A stretch of DNA of 64,000 bases from Rhizophagus clarus (lineage: Eukaryota; Glomeromycota; Glomeromycetes; Glomerales; Glomeraceae). The translations under genes were made by a program, and so were the position numbers. The stretch is from positions 124,001 to 188,000 of the forward strand of contig BLAL01000090.1 of assembly GCA_015698045.1 (NCBI GenBank), read 5' to 3'. The notes below the pieces were generated by a model. It was given only the letters and a program-made list of their open reading frames with translations, was not told the origin of the DNA and searched no databases. How positions within the stretch are numbered: position 1 is the stretch's first letter; each line of letters opens with the position of its first letter. Positions 1 to 10,549 of this stretch are shown here, one piece after another.

Positions 1-858
1 TAATGAAATTTATATCATTGGATTCGTCTTAATAAGACGAATCCAATGGTATAAATTTTAATTTGATAGAATTAATATTGATCAAGATATCCTAAATTAA
101 AAATTTTACTATATATTATATCTGACCTAAATAAGAGATGTTTGGGGTCCTGCTAAGATATTCTATTATTTGAGAAGGTATAAGCATTAATTTTTTGTTG
201 TTTATTGTAAATCCCAACTCCTGAAAGGTTTTGATGACAATCTTTAATTGCTATAACGCTTCTTCTTTTGTGCGAACCATCAAGAGATTATTGTTCAAAT
301 ATACCATCAATCTGATCTCCTGGTCCTGAAGCTATTTGACTACCGGATGAAGGACTTTTGTAAAACCCTTAGACTTGTTATTAATCCAAACAGTAGATAT
401 GTGAAACAGTAACATTTATCCTAAAAATCAAACAAAAAATAAGGTTACTGATTTTTCGCTAATAGTATATAGAAAAATATTTGATTCAGATCGATCAAAA
501 CTATGTAATCATTACGCTGAACTATTGATTTGATCAATTCTAAATTTTCCATTTTGAAATGTTGATAATAAACATATTGATTTAATTTTCATAAATCTAT
601 GACTAGTTGGAGTTTTCCCCTTTTCTTTGGTATTAAAAACAGATTTGAGATAAAAAATAGAGTATCAACATCTAACTCACGAATCGCTCTCATCTGCAGT
701 AAAGAATGAATCTTGTCAAAAAAGACCTCCAGATCTTTTTTGTTGTAAGAACGTGTTGAAACAGGGTGATAACCTAAAGGAGGGTTATTGACCATTCTGG
801 TCAGTAACCCTTTTATATTATTTCCATAATCCAATTTTGGCCAAATGTAGAAATTCAT
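1..858 (-). pseudogene. DIRS-like reverse transcriptase fragment
   Basis: Reading down from 858 the frame gives RT finger and palm signatures: FLIPKKRGKLQLVIDL (about 640-590), then after a frameshift HFKMENLELIKSIV, then NDYIVLIDLNQIFFYI and a degraded version of the LPFGL motif (CFTYLLFGLITS). The order and spacing match DIRS-type reverse transcriptases. At least one frameshift (just after VIDL) and stops near 440-400 break it. RNase H and recombinase domains would lie beyond base 1. It is a non-functional remnant. Confidence 0.6.
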
Positions 859-913
859 CAGTGTTTAAAAAGAGAGATTCTTTCAGCGATCTTTGAGGGT
901 ATTAAAGAGGGAA

Positions 914-1951
914 CTATTTTTGGTTGTTTGATGATTGGCTTAACTGAAAATTTTTTTGGTTCTGAGAACGTGTAGAGAAGTTGTAGTTGAGATTACGATT
1001 TTTGCCTCTGTAGGAATTCTGAGATTTTAAAGAATTCTTGAATTGAACAGGTGAAAACTGTTTTTGTTGAGAGAGCTGTTGAGTTTGTTTCTTCTGATAA
1101 GCTGCATCATTAAACAACTTATTGAGATCAGTTTCCTCCTGAACTAATTCTAACAATTTTTCTCTAAAGATATTGCGTTGGATAGTCAGTTTTTATAATA
1201 GGATGAAAGGTTTTTGAATGCCAATTTCCTACAGAGATCATTTCCATAAGATAAAGAATCTAAAAGAAGTGCCTGGGAGTTGAGAACAGTTTTTCCAGCT
1301 GGAGCTAGCTTTTATATGATTTACTGGTTTCATCAGTCAGTTTTGAAGCGCACACCATTTGGAGAGTATTGTCGATCAGTTTGAGTATAGAGGAAATCTG
1401 ATAAAGAAGCTTGCTATAGTTTTTATTTGTCTCTTTATTAAAATGTGACATGATGGAAAGCATACGCAATTCTATTTTAAGTAGGGTAAAGGATATGTCT
1501 TTGTTATAGGATTTAGCCTGTAATATCTTTTTCTTAACAGTAGGGTAGGACCTAGAAATATATATATAGGGGTCAGGTGGCGAAAAAAATTTTTTATATG
1601 AGCTGTACGCATTTTTTTCAGGGCCAGAATTACAATAATGCTAGTCAATTTCTAAATTAAGAAATAAATCTTTGACCAGCACTATCTAAAATTATTCACA
1701 AAAGGAAAGATCTACATAGTTTTTATGGTTTGTTGTACGCAAACTCAAACCTGACCCTTTTATATATATTTCTGGGTCCTAGTAGGGTCAAGAGAGTGTC
1801 CAGAGTATATTTCTGTGGGAAGACTTGCCATAGAACTAGTAGCAGTCCAAGTATTTGAGTCATTTTCTTCAAAATCGAGATCATCTTTATTATTATGAAG
1901 AATAATAATATTATTATTATTATCGTTATTATCAGTTTGTTCGTTTGACAT
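914..1951 (-). pseudogene. N/Q-rich gag-like ORF of the DIRS-like element
   Basis: The likely start is ATG at 1951-1949, giving MSNEQTDNNDNNNN followed by an acidic stretch; another open piece (1156-914) is rich in Gln, Ser and Asn. No zinc knuckle or other domain is recognisable. Position upstream of RT on the same strand suggests the first ORF of the DIRS-like element. The reading frame is split by the MITE at 1547-1780 and by other stops. I cannot assign a function beyond position. Confidence 0.4.
1547..1780. mobile_element. MITE, 234 bp, with 8-bp target duplication
   Basis: The ends are inverted copies of each other over about 32 bp: the left starts AGGACCTAGAAATATATA and the right, read on the other strand, AGGACCCAGAAATATATA, both followed by GGTCAGGT. 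Both ends are flanked by AGTAGGGT (1539-1546 and 1781-1788), a perfect 8-bp target site duplication. There is no coding capacity. An 8-bp duplication fits hAT-type or P/Merlin-type mobilisation; the TIR does not start with CAGGG like the hAT copy elsewhere in the window. Confidence 0.85.
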
Positions 1952-2145
1952 AATTTGAAGATGTTAACAAGAGCAAACTGCAACAAGTCAAAAATGGTCT
2001 AAAGATGTTTGACATATGGACTGATTTGACTCTGCATGATTTGTTATATCACATGAGTGATAAAATGTGATGTCTGAGAGATATATTATGATTGGATAAA
2101 TATTTAACACTAAACTGATTTTTGAAGCTAATCAAAACCATAATA

Positions 2146-2943
2146 ATGGACATGACTAACATTTTTAAATGTTCACTTTGCCAACAAAATTTTCCTTCCA
2201 AAAATAAATTGTTAATACACGAAAGAAATAAACACAGAAACAACAAAGTTATACCTCACTGTACTTTACTTACTTTAGCCTCTTTTAAGCATATTGTTTA
2301 TTATCAAGATGTGTTTATAGTGCTTATTAAAAAATGACCCAGCTTTAATAGATGATCTATTGGTTCAAAATGACTTTCAATTAACATGTTTCTGGAAACA
2401 ATTTTTGTTTATTTATTTGAAAATGAGCCCACTTTTCAGTATAGTCCAGTACAACGAAAATACTATTGTCAGTTTCAAGGAAAGGCTGGAGAAGAAAGAC
2501 TCTGGCAAATTCTTAATTATGATTATTGGAGTTATAAGCAGGATTCCAACACAAAAACTACAGGTTATGTCTTATTTGTTAATTATGAGGAGACGTATAA
2601 AGTCAATTTTAATTAGTATTCAAACATTCCATTTATATTTTATTTTATATATTAATATATTATTTAAAAGGTTAATAAAAATTTTCTATTTAGGACATTA
2701 TCAGAATTAAATGAAAATAATCAAACTTTTCAATGTGGCACTGCAACTTGTACATTTGTATCTGATTCCAGGGAATTTGTGGATGAGTATGTATTATTTT
2801 ATTAACAAATAAAAAAAACTAATAAAATTTAATTAACAATTCCAATTTTTTTTAGAAATAAATCTGAAATAAATAAATCTTTAAATACAAATCATTCAAA
2901 TATACAAAATTATAGATTTATATTACCCTGCACATCACTTTAA
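2146..2943 (+). CDS. Small C2H2 zinc-finger gene of the dispersed family (copy A)
   Basis: Starts MDMTNIFKCSLCQQNF, one C2H2 finger (CSLCQ...HERNKH). The next coding stretch (about 2386-2616) reads YYCQFQGKAGEERLWQIL...YWSYKQ, which matches 47491-47830 (YKCIFQGSTGYQILGEIL...HLWGQKF) and 37027-37300 (YKCFFQESWGKKQLNYIF), defining a shared domain about 60 residues after the finger. Introns are inferred: an acceptor TTTAG before 2694 and another near 2857, with the last exon ending TAA at 2941-2943. Exon borders are approximate. Function unknown; a DNA-binding or transposon-derived protein is possible. Confidence 0.45.
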
Positions 2944-3262
2944 CAATTATGTATTAATTATACCAAAAAATAATAGATTTTTTTTGTTAATAAAAACTAC
3001 ATTTAATTTTCTTTGAATAAAAATTTACATATTTCTTATACAATTTTTTATTTTTATTTTATTGAAACAAACAACTCTTTCCGGTCACGAACAAAAAATA
3101 CCCTGACGTGATGACAAGACCACCAGGTGGTAACTAAAGAGTACTAACTTTTACTAAACTTTATTTTATTTTATAGTTATTTAGGGTAGGTTCACCTCTC
3201 GCAACTACAGGAGGAACAGTAAAACTCGAAAGGAACTAACTTTTATTATACACAACAACAAT

Positions 3263-3496
3263 ATGGACTTTGAAACTCTTTTTCTTGAAAACGACAAAAA
3301 TTACAAAGACGCTTTTACCACTAACGAGAAGATGAAGACTCTTATTAATAAAATAAAGAACTTCATTTATTACAGTGATGTGAAAATGGTGACGAAGCTA
3401 GAAAACAAACAGCTTACCAGAGCAATATGGCTAGGCAGACTATTAGAATGCAGAGATACTTTGGCGAAAACTACAATTATCAATGCGTCCGCCTAA
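3263..3496 (+). CDS. Short first ORF of the LINE, unknown function
   Basis: ATG at 3263 gives a 77-residue charged protein with the segment LTRAIWLGRLLECRDTLA, which looks like a helical conserved block. It precedes ORF1 and shares its orientation. The frame stops at 3494-3496 and later frames continue to look coding up to about 3735, so the original ORF may have been longer. I recognise no named domain; assignment to the LINE is by position. Confidence 0.45.
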   Translation: MDFETLFLENDKNYKDAFTTNEKMKTLINKIKNFIYYSDVKMVTKLENKQLTRAIWLGRLLECRDTLAKTTIINASA

Positions 3497-3765
3497 CAAT
3501 ATAAACAAACCACAGTGACACAAGATCTAACAATGATAGTGAAATAAACAGAGGAACCAATAGATCCCTCGCCACGTGATATCAACAATCAAAATCAAAT
3601 TGTAATAGAACAATCAGCTCCCAATCAGAAATCACGTGCCAAGAAAATAAAATCAAAACCAATCACGAATACCCTACCACCGGACAAAAGGAAAATTAAT
3701 TCCCAGCAGCCTCCTAAGAGACAGATACAATAACGGCTGAAAGCCAAACTAACACACCTAACTTA

Positions 3766-4971
3766 ATGGAAGATGTTGTTAGTATCGCCTCAGCGGTGGA
3801 TCTTTATCCAGCAGAAAAGGAGGAGGACTGCCCCATGGACATCGATCTTATTGGTGTCAACGCCCCTAGTAACATTTTTGAGGTCCTGGATAAACCGGAT
3901 AATTACCGCAAGAACCCATATATTTTAGAACTACAAACATTACCAAATGACACCTTTATGGTTAACTCACCATTTAACAAAGACAATGATCATAAAGGAA
4001 ATTTGTGTAATTCTAAAATGATCACAATTCAACTTAAGAAAGACGACACTAATATGGATATGGATAGGCTAATGATCACAGATGAAGTGACACAGGCGCC
4101 TCCACCGCCTATAAATAATGACATGATTAGCCAATTTTTCACGCCGAAATACTCCTTTTTACCAAACTCCCAACAAGTCGCTGAAGAAACACAGCGAAAT
4201 GAGTATGAATCAGCTTTAACACCAAATAGTTTGTGGCGCACGACTAAAAAAATAAAAAATCCTAAGGCAACATTAGAGAATCTCAAGAACAAATCCTTGG
4301 CAGATAGTACAAAGGAATCCATCCATGCCGTTAAGACAGATGATTCACTGGTATCTTATAATGCTTACATCAAACTGGCAGACGTAGAAGAATATTTTGC
4401 TAATGACAATAAACTAGCGTTTATTGAAATTCTCACACGTGACTTTTGAGGCTTTATAGGAGCAGAAATCAACAAAGATGACGGCAAAATCATCATTAAG
4501 AACTTCTCATATAAAGGGATGAATAATATGATTCGCTTATTTAACTACAAACACAACGTGCAATATCCGTTCATGAAGATGCATCCTAAGATATATTTTC
4601 TGGTCGACGGTACTAGGGTCTTCTCTAAGGAGTTTAAAATTCTTAACGTTCCAAAAACCATTGATCGCGAAGTAGTGGAATGCGCAATTTCGAAAGTTAT
4701 AGGATCAAGGCGATTTTTCATTAAGAAATCAGGCTTTAAACCGTCAAAAAACAATACACACACTTATACCATATTTTTTACAGTTAAAGATTTGGATATA
4801 TGTAAATTAATTAAAAATATATGGTCGATTTCTATTGACAATATATTGTATAGACTAGCACCAGTCAATTATTCAGAGTCAGACATGATAAATCAGAAAA
4901 AGTTCTCAGGCGAATTCGTAGGATATATCACCAGCTACTGTTTAGGAGGCATATGTAGCTCAAAACTCTAA
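3766..4971 (+). pseudogene. LINE ORF1 (nucleic-acid-binding type), one in-frame TGA
   Basis: Open from ATG 3766 to TAA 4971 in one frame except for TGA at 4447-4449, in the context DF-stop-GFIG. About 400 residues in all. The first half is acidic and Pro/Asn-rich; the second half (from about 4519) has an alternating hydrophobic pattern with KIYFLVDGTRVF and FFIKKSGFKP, compatible with an RRM-like fold as in many LINE ORF1 proteins, though I cannot confirm this without profile search. The stop most likely replaces Trp (TGG to TGA). Confidence 0.55.
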
Positions 4972-5614
4972 ACATGTGTACCAACAATCACCTGATAAAT
5001 TCATCCTGGAATTCTCCTCAGAACATGACCTTTTTAATGCTTGCGCTATGAAGGTGCATTTTAATGATTACCATATTACAGGTTCCCCACGTAATTATAA
5101 AGTAAATTGGCAATGATGTAATAGCAAACTTTTCAAGATCACACCAATGGCAGCGTTGGGCTCGAAAGTAATCACTAAAGTCACTCTTAACAAGCAGAAT
5201 CAGCTCAAGTAATAATACGACAGGAAGAACACGTATCGGCACAGCTTTTGACGACCAAATCAAAACCTAGACGCATTACAAAAAATTTCAAAAACAGAAA
5301 TGTTAAGACACCGCATTCGTGTCAAGAAGCCAAGATAAAGTCAGTAGCAACTGGCGCTAATATAGGTGAGTTAGGAAGACCAAACAGACTGATTAAATCT
5401 GGCAATTCGACAAGACCGATGGTCTACACTCATGATATGAGTGATAACAACTACCTCCAAGGGTCCTCTTCTACCTCTTCAACACACAAGGATGGGATTG
5501 TTGAAGGGTTAGAGAGTTTGTGCTAATCGCAAATTCTCTTTAACCACTTCACTATCCGGAAAGCCTGAATCAACAGATTATGAGCCAGCGGCTATAAGTC
5601 AGACACCGCCACAT

Positions 5615-6584
5615 ATGGCTCACTCAAACAACAGAATGACCTGTGCAAATCGAACAATAGATTTAGATTATGATAACCATATAGATAATTCTCATATCAA
5701 CAATAATAATAATATAATAGATAATTACATAGGTGATAAGGAACAAATAGAACAAAGTGATGATTCCCACAATGACAATTCACATCCGATTGAGCTAGTC
5801 AACCAAGGTGGAAAAGCTGTCGCTGCATTCCTATCGAGGCAGCGATTAATATATAAAGCAGGACATCTACACAGTAAAAATGACCTATCTCAGCAGCAAA
5901 TGGGAAATCATCAGGATGTGAATTTAGTAGATGAAAACTCATTATACCTCAATCTTTCCATAGCAGTTCATAACATCAGGGGTATGGGATCTATTGCCAC
6001 AGCCTATAAATTAGATGATCTTATGACATCAATGCAAAATGATGACATAAACATGGTTGTTATCACTGAAACCAATACCAATAGAAAGAAGAGCTCATTT
6101 CTAAATATTACATGATATAATACTAGATATAAATTTTATTTTTGTGATAAAGATACTATAACCAATAAGAGTATAGGATACAGAGTGGCGATCGCAGTAA
6201 AGATGAAATAGGCGAAATATATAATCAGCATAGACTTAACATCCCCGTATATGATCAGCCTTGAATTATTGTTTAAGAAGCGAGAAATTTACATTTTAGC
6301 TATCTATGCCGCTCCTGAAAATAAACAACAAATACACAAGATGATGATTGATAATACTATAAAATGATTACAACAAAATTGACTAGGACTATCCCGGTCA
6401 TTACATATCATCGCTGGTGACTTTAATGAAATAGTAGACCCAGAAATAGATAAAAGCACGTGAAGTAGCAACAATCAAACTGCAAGTAAACATCGTCAAA
6501 ATGGGTTACATCAATTACAGGCGCTAGGTTTCAAGGATACTTTTAGATTAATCAATAGTGATTTAAAAGCCTTTACATATAAGC
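5615..6584 (+). pseudogene. LINE endonuclease (EEP/APE-like) domain, truncated
   Basis: Motifs of exonuclease-endonuclease-phosphatase enzymes appear in order: SIAVHNIRGM (Asn of motif I), VVITETNT (catalytic Glu), YILAIYAAPE, and HIIAGDFNEIVD (Asp/Asn). The expected C-terminal FTW-type motif is present as FTYKR at the very end. Five in-frame stops occur (TGA 6113, TAG 6209, TGA 6365, TGA 6380, TGA 6461), each at a position where Trp would be reasonable. The domain would nick target DNA for target-primed reverse transcription; here it is dead and cut off by the neighbouring element. Confidence 0.7.
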
Positions 6585-7279
6585 GTCGTTGGTGCAGGGC
6601 TCCGCCCAGCGGTGGCTAAAGCCCCTATACATCCCAACTCCGTTTGGATCCATACCAGATCTCCTATCCAGTTAGTCTCCCAGCGCCTTACAGCACGTCT
6701 CTAACAATACCATGGATAAATACCATTTCCATACCATACCCCCATCTGTTCCAAAAAATACCCCATCTGTCCTACCATCTGTCCCATATATAACTACTCA
6801 AATTACTAATCTAACAAAGGAAAGAACAAGAAAATGAATAAGAAAGGAGAGTATAGGACAGATGGGACAGTAGGACAGATGAATATAAAAAAAAAATCAG
6901 ATCACATTTCCCAGAAAAACTTTTGAAATTTGGGTATAAAATGTGTCCCATCTGACCCAATCTGTCCCATTTTCAGGAACGAGCTCAGACACACTTTAAA
7001 GTCCAAGTAGATATGCAAAAAAAACCTTATCACCTAGTACGAACTCCTATATATACCCCCATACCAGTCATCATAGTCATCAGTACCCATTTATCTGTAC
7101 CATTCATTGGTGATCATTCATTGGTGATCAATCATCTGTCATCATAGTCGTCAGTACCCATCTATCTGTACCAATCTATCTGTATCAATCATCAGTCCTC
7201 ATACTAGATACCCATACCAGTCATCAATCTGTTCGTACCTAAATGTATCAACCCTCAAGAGACAAATATACTGAAAAAA
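6585..7279 (+). repeat. Left terminal inverted repeat
   Basis: Inverted match to 20062-20759, from GTCGTTGGTGCAGGGCTCC at the outer end to ACTGAAAAAA at the inner end. It contains repeated CATCTGTCC-type and TACCCATCTATCTGTACC-type short motifs and a duplicated CATTGGTGAT, which could be protein-binding sites. In Polintons such TIRs carry the replication origins used by protein-primed polymerase; that role is inferred here. Confidence 0.9.
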
Positions 7280-7295
7280 AAACAGCTATTATCGA

Positions 7296-7598
7296 TCACC
7301 CAACTAAATGTTCAACTATCTCTTTTAATGGTTTTTCAAATCCAAACTCTTTAGCACGCTTTGCATTATCTAGTTTTAATCCAAGAATGAAATCTATTTC
7401 AATGTTAAAATCATCCAAATCCTTATTCCGGGCTATAGCATACAATTTTATTGACTCAAAATATTCACTTACAGAACCATCACCCTGTGTAGGAGCTGGT
7501 ATTTCTATTTCTTCATCATCTTGTATAGGAGTTGGTATTCCTTCTTCTTGATCACTTTCTAATCTCAAAGTACATGAAGGAGTTGTTGGTCTTCCCAT
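7296..7598 (-). CDS. Mini-protein resembling a Gag capsid C-terminal domain
   Basis: ATG at 7598, 100 residues. Residues 1-41 are an acidic linker; residues 42-99 align by eye with residues 220-276 of the element's own Gag: SVSEYFESIK with MPVRDFYDKV, then FILGLKLDNAKRAKEFG with FLRGLNDDCAIEAERIG, then LKEIVEHL with IEELVGLL. The shared pattern F-x-x-GL-x-x-D-x-A-x-x-A-x-x-x-G is that of the CA-CTD of Ty3-type Gag. A free CTD could cap, modulate or poison capsid assembly, as the truncated Gag p22 does in yeast Ty1; this is inference. It starts only 17 bases inside the left TIR boundary. Confidence 0.6.
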   Translation of the reverse strand: MGRPTTPSCTLRLESDQEEGIPTPIQDDEEIEIPAPTQGDGSVSEYFESIKLYAIARNKDLDDFNIEIDFILGLKLDNAKRAKEFGFEKPLKEIVEHLVG

Positions 7599-7637
7599 TG
7601 TTATGTTTATTGCTAATAAATCGTATCATATTTTCAA

Positions 7638-7952
7638 TTAATCCTCTTTTGTCGCTTCACTTAAATACCTCTTAATATAAGCCTGAACTTTGTCATCGGC
7701 ATCCAAAATCTTAAGACCAAGTTTCTTAGCCTTCTTATTTGTAGCCGTCTTCTTTCTCTTTTTCTTAGCATCCAAAACCTCTCTTTTGCTATGTAATTTA
7801 ACCTCCCAATTCTCACCAGTAAGGGTGTTCTTGTGCGTCCCACAGATAATACAATCACCATGAATTCGATATCGACCTTTATCAGTCATATCCTGAACTT
7901 CTGAAGAGGTTTCTGTCTTCTTTCTACACTTTGTACAATATATCTCTGTCAT
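7638..7952 (-). CDS. Zn-ribbon protein with DUF5679-like N-terminus
   Basis: ATG at 7952 (an in-frame GTG 6 bases upstream is not needed). 104 residues. Two CxxC pairs at residues 6/9 (YCTKCRKKT) and 34/37 (GDCIICGTH), with the RYRIHGDC spacing typical of the YCVKCKKKT Zn ribbons (DUF5679 style) found in large DNA viruses and related elements. The second half is Lys/Arg-rich (KKKRKKTATNKKAKKLG), suggesting nucleic-acid binding or a nuclear localisation signal. Divergent with the integrase, with 46 bases between the two starts. Confidence 0.6.
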   Translation of the reverse strand: MTEIYCTKCRKKTETSSEVQDMTDKGRYRIHGDCIICGTHKNTLTGENWEVKLHSKREVLDAKKKRKKTATNKKAKKLGLKILDADDKVQAYIKRYLSEATKED

Positions 7953-7998
7953 ATCCACAAATTTGAATTCTAGAAGTGAAACTTTAATTTTGAGCGAT

Positions 7999-9095
7999 AT
8001 GACCCCTTTAGAGAGGTATTACAAATTTTATAATCTATCAGGGGTACCAGCACGTCTTCTTAAAGACCAAGAGCATTATAACATCTATCGAAGACCTCTA
8101 AAAGAGAAAAGATCTGAGCGTCCAAAAGTAATCATCTGGAAAGAAAATGCTACCCAGCAGTCTGATTTAGCAGAAATGCCTATAGACCCTAAGGGATACC
8201 ATTATTTTTTCGTAGTAGTAGAAATATCAAGAAGACGAGTAGATGCTGAGCCTATCAAAAATAAGATGACTAATAGTGTAATAAAAGCATTTGTTAAAAT
8301 ATATGGATGTGGTCGTATCCAACCTCCTACTTATAGATTATAAACAGACTCTGGTTCAGAATTTACTAACTCACAAATACGTGATTTTTTCCTTAATAGC
8401 ATTGGAGTTATGATGAGGTTTGGCGAACCTGGACATCATAGACAGCAGTCATTTGCAGAGAGGGCTATCCAGGCTATACAAGAACCACTTCTCAAAAGAA
8501 TGACAGCACAGGAGTTAAAAACTGATGCGACGTCAGTGGAATGGTCTGAAGATTTCCATGATATAGTAAGATTAGTAGATAAACAGTGGTAAAGAGATCC
8601 ACTTAAAATCCCAGAAGGTCCACCTAAAATCGATAAAAATACAGAATTACTATTAGAGGGGACACAAGTTCGAACCAAACTTCTTGAACCTATATCAGTA
8701 CTTGGAAAAAAATTACATGGTAAGTTCAGAATAGGCGACATTAAATGGGACCCAAAAGTTCGTATAATTAAGAAGCTTATCCTTTCTCCTGAACAATCGC
8801 CTACATATTTATTTGATGGACCACATGGCAGGTTAGGAGTATCTAGATGTGCATATCCTAGAAAAGAACTACAGGTTATTCCAGCTAATGAAAAACCCCA
8901 CCTGATTCGGTCATAAGAGGACGGCCAGAAAGATATGTACCTGAAAGGATTATTAAGCATCATACTAAAAAGGGTTAACTCCAATACTTAGTCAAATGGG
9001 AGCGCTATCCAGAAGATGAATCTACATGGAAGCCAGCTGATAGATTACAAGAAGACGTCCCCAATCTAGTACGTATCTATAATGATACAAAATAG
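7999..9095 (+). pseudogene. Retroviral-type (rve) integrase with C-terminal chromodomain
   Basis: First ATG in frame is 7999. DDE residues are visible: Asp in QQSDLAEMP, Asp in TDSGSEF and Glu in SFAERAIQ, with 36 residues between the last two. The HHRQQSFAER and LLKRMTAQEL stretch is of the Polinton/polinton-like-virus integrase type rather than the Ty3 type. A chromodomain (8934-9065; YVPERIIK...YLVKWERYPEDESTWKPADRL, interrupted once) ends the gene; chromodomains are known at the C-terminus of Maverick integrases and may steer insertion to chromatin. Broken by TAA at 8341, TAA at 8590, a one-base frameshift near 8900 and TAA at 8976. Would catalyse strand transfer of element ends. Confidence 0.85.
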
Positions 9096-9204
9096 ATTAT
9101 ATTTTTTTTTAAAAAATACCCCCAAAAAATTATAATTAAACATAGTCGATATATAGGTATCCAAAAAAAATAAATTGACATCCATTATATACTAAAAGAT
9201 ATAC

Positions 9205-9800
9205 ACGAACATTGCTAAATTCTTAGATGCAACCCCAGAATGGGTAGAAAACTGGCTAAATGCTCCAATCAAGGAAACTGGCCATACTATAAATGCTTCA
9301 ATCGAGAGAACAGATATATTTCAGATACATGAAATTGCTCGTAATATTATTTATCATCTTGATCAGCTTGCAGAGAAAGACTACTGGAAAGCTGTAATGG
9401 ATTATAAGAATAGTGATGAAGAATTAGAACATGCTTTTAAAAAATATTTAGGTACGAATAGAGCTCTTAAAGATAAACTATACAAAAATTTATGGATTTG
9501 GCTAATAAAAAAGAAAAAGCCTTTGCGTATCAGGTAGAGATAGAAAAAATTATGTTACAAGATGGATTTGTATATAAGAAAGAAAAAGAAAAAAAGGATC
9601 ATATATTTTATAATATTAGAATGTTAGCTGATGGATTAGATCCTTATGAAATCCCTGGTGAACTAGAAGAACCACTTTGGCAATCAGATTACTGGGGAGA
9701 TGAAGATCCAGATGATTCTGCAAACTGGCAATCAGAGTACTCAGAGGATCCAAGCGATTTTGATGAACCAAATGAATCTTATCTAAAATATGTTGAATAA
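9205..9800 (+). pseudogene. Unknown acidic-tail protein, start lost and frameshifted
   Basis: One frame reads from ACG at 9205-9207 (NIAKFLDATPEWVENW...) to about 9490, then the coding pattern continues in the next frame from 9492 (MDLANKKEKAFAYQ) to TAA at 9800. Joined, it would be close to 200 residues, Trp/Lys-rich first and Asp/Glu-rich last (ANWQSEYSEDPSDFDEP, with a duplicated WQS-Y unit). The ACG may be a mutated ATG. No domain is recognised. An intron instead of a frameshift is possible but no GT-AG pair is convincing. Same strand as the integrase, 110 bases downstream. Confidence 0.45.
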
Positions 9801-9820
9801 ATCATTTTATATATATTTTT

Positions 9821-10549
9821 TTATATCCTATTTGCATCTGGAATTATAGAAATAAAATAGTTCCTATCATTACATGTAAGGGCGATATGCTTTTGAGATT
9901 CATGAATATCATAATTATATCTTCTAAGACATGCTCAGCTCAAACCAATCTCTCTATGCTTATATCCTTTCAGGACTACAAGATCTTCTTTAATGATACA
10001 ACTACCACTCTGTGGTGGTGAAAGGTCTATCGATACATTTTTTACTATACCAAGCGTCTCACTATCTCCTGATGCACCAGTAATACTATGCTTTATAGAT
10101 TTATCAGCTTTTAGTTTTAGTTCGTGACATGCTTCTTCTTGGATAAAAGAGACATTAGCACAGGAATCGGCTAAACACTGAATATCTATCCCATTTATAT
10201 TTCCATTTATAGCCAAAAGATCCTTAGAATTTTCCAACTGAGCAACATCAATATCCATAGCCACTGGGTCCGAATATTTCTCTTGTACTTCTGGTTGTTC
10301 TTGAGGAGCGCTTTCATAGTTTTCTAATATTTTATAGATGATCTCCTGAATAATCTTTCTGATATCAGCAAGTTTTAGAAGATTTAAGAGCTCCGTTTTA
10401 GTAAAGTTTGTTTGTAGCTTAATAGCAGGAAGTTTTACCACTTTGGCCGATTTAGGTGTCGATTTAGATGCTGATGGTGATTTAGTTGCTGGTAGTTTAC
10501 CTTTATTTGAAACTATCTTTTTTTTTGGACGAGCATAATTTCTCCATTC
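9821..10549 (-). pseudogene. Retropepsin-like aspartic protease, -1 frame of Gag
   Basis: This frame opens after a TGA at 10550-10552, inside the end of gag, and has no ATG until about 10262 (MDIDVAQLE), just before the protease core; translation by frameshift from Gag is therefore likely. The core reads IDIQCLADSCANVSFI, a retropepsin active-site context with Asp-Ser-Cys in place of the usual Asp-Ser/Thr-Gly. A TGA at 9935-9937 interrupts IGLS-stop-ACLRRYNYD; the frame stays coding-like (HIALTC, YFISIIPD) to TAA at 9821-9823, so the stop is probably a CGA-to-TGA change. The N-terminal 40 residues are a Lys/Ser/Pro linker. Would process Gag; activity of the Cys variant is uncertain. Confidence 0.7.

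Larger units (their letters stand above)
1..1990 (-). mobile_element. Decayed DIRS-like retrotransposon, 5' part
   Basis: The minus strand carries, in order, a low-complexity Asn/Asp/Gln-rich N-terminal reading frame (about 1951 down to 914) and a reverse transcriptase fragment (858 down to 1). The RT motifs are of the type seen in DIRS/Ngaro tyrosine-recombinase retrotransposons, in which a gag-like ORF also precedes RT. The copy is interrupted by a MITE (1547-1780) and by several frameshifts and stops, and it runs off the left edge, so no terminal repeats or recombinase gene can be seen. Family placement rests on RT motif style only. Confidence 0.55.
3070..6584 (+). mobile_element. Non-LTR (APE-type) retrotransposon, 3'-truncated at the 14-kb element
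   Basis: A leader, a short ORF (3263-3496), a longer ORF1 (3766-4971) and an apurinic-type endonuclease domain (5615-6584) follow one another on the plus strand. Reverse transcriptase is absent: coding similarity stops at FTYKR just at 6584, where the TIR of the next element begins. The base composition (about 40% GC) is higher than the surrounding AT-rich DNA. In-frame stops break both main ORFs. The right flank of the 14-kb element does not resume this LINE. Confidence 0.7.

Noticed and set aside
7243-7551. Plus-strand Ser-rich ORF
   Set aside because: Antisense to the Gag-CTD-like mini-gene and partly within the TIR.
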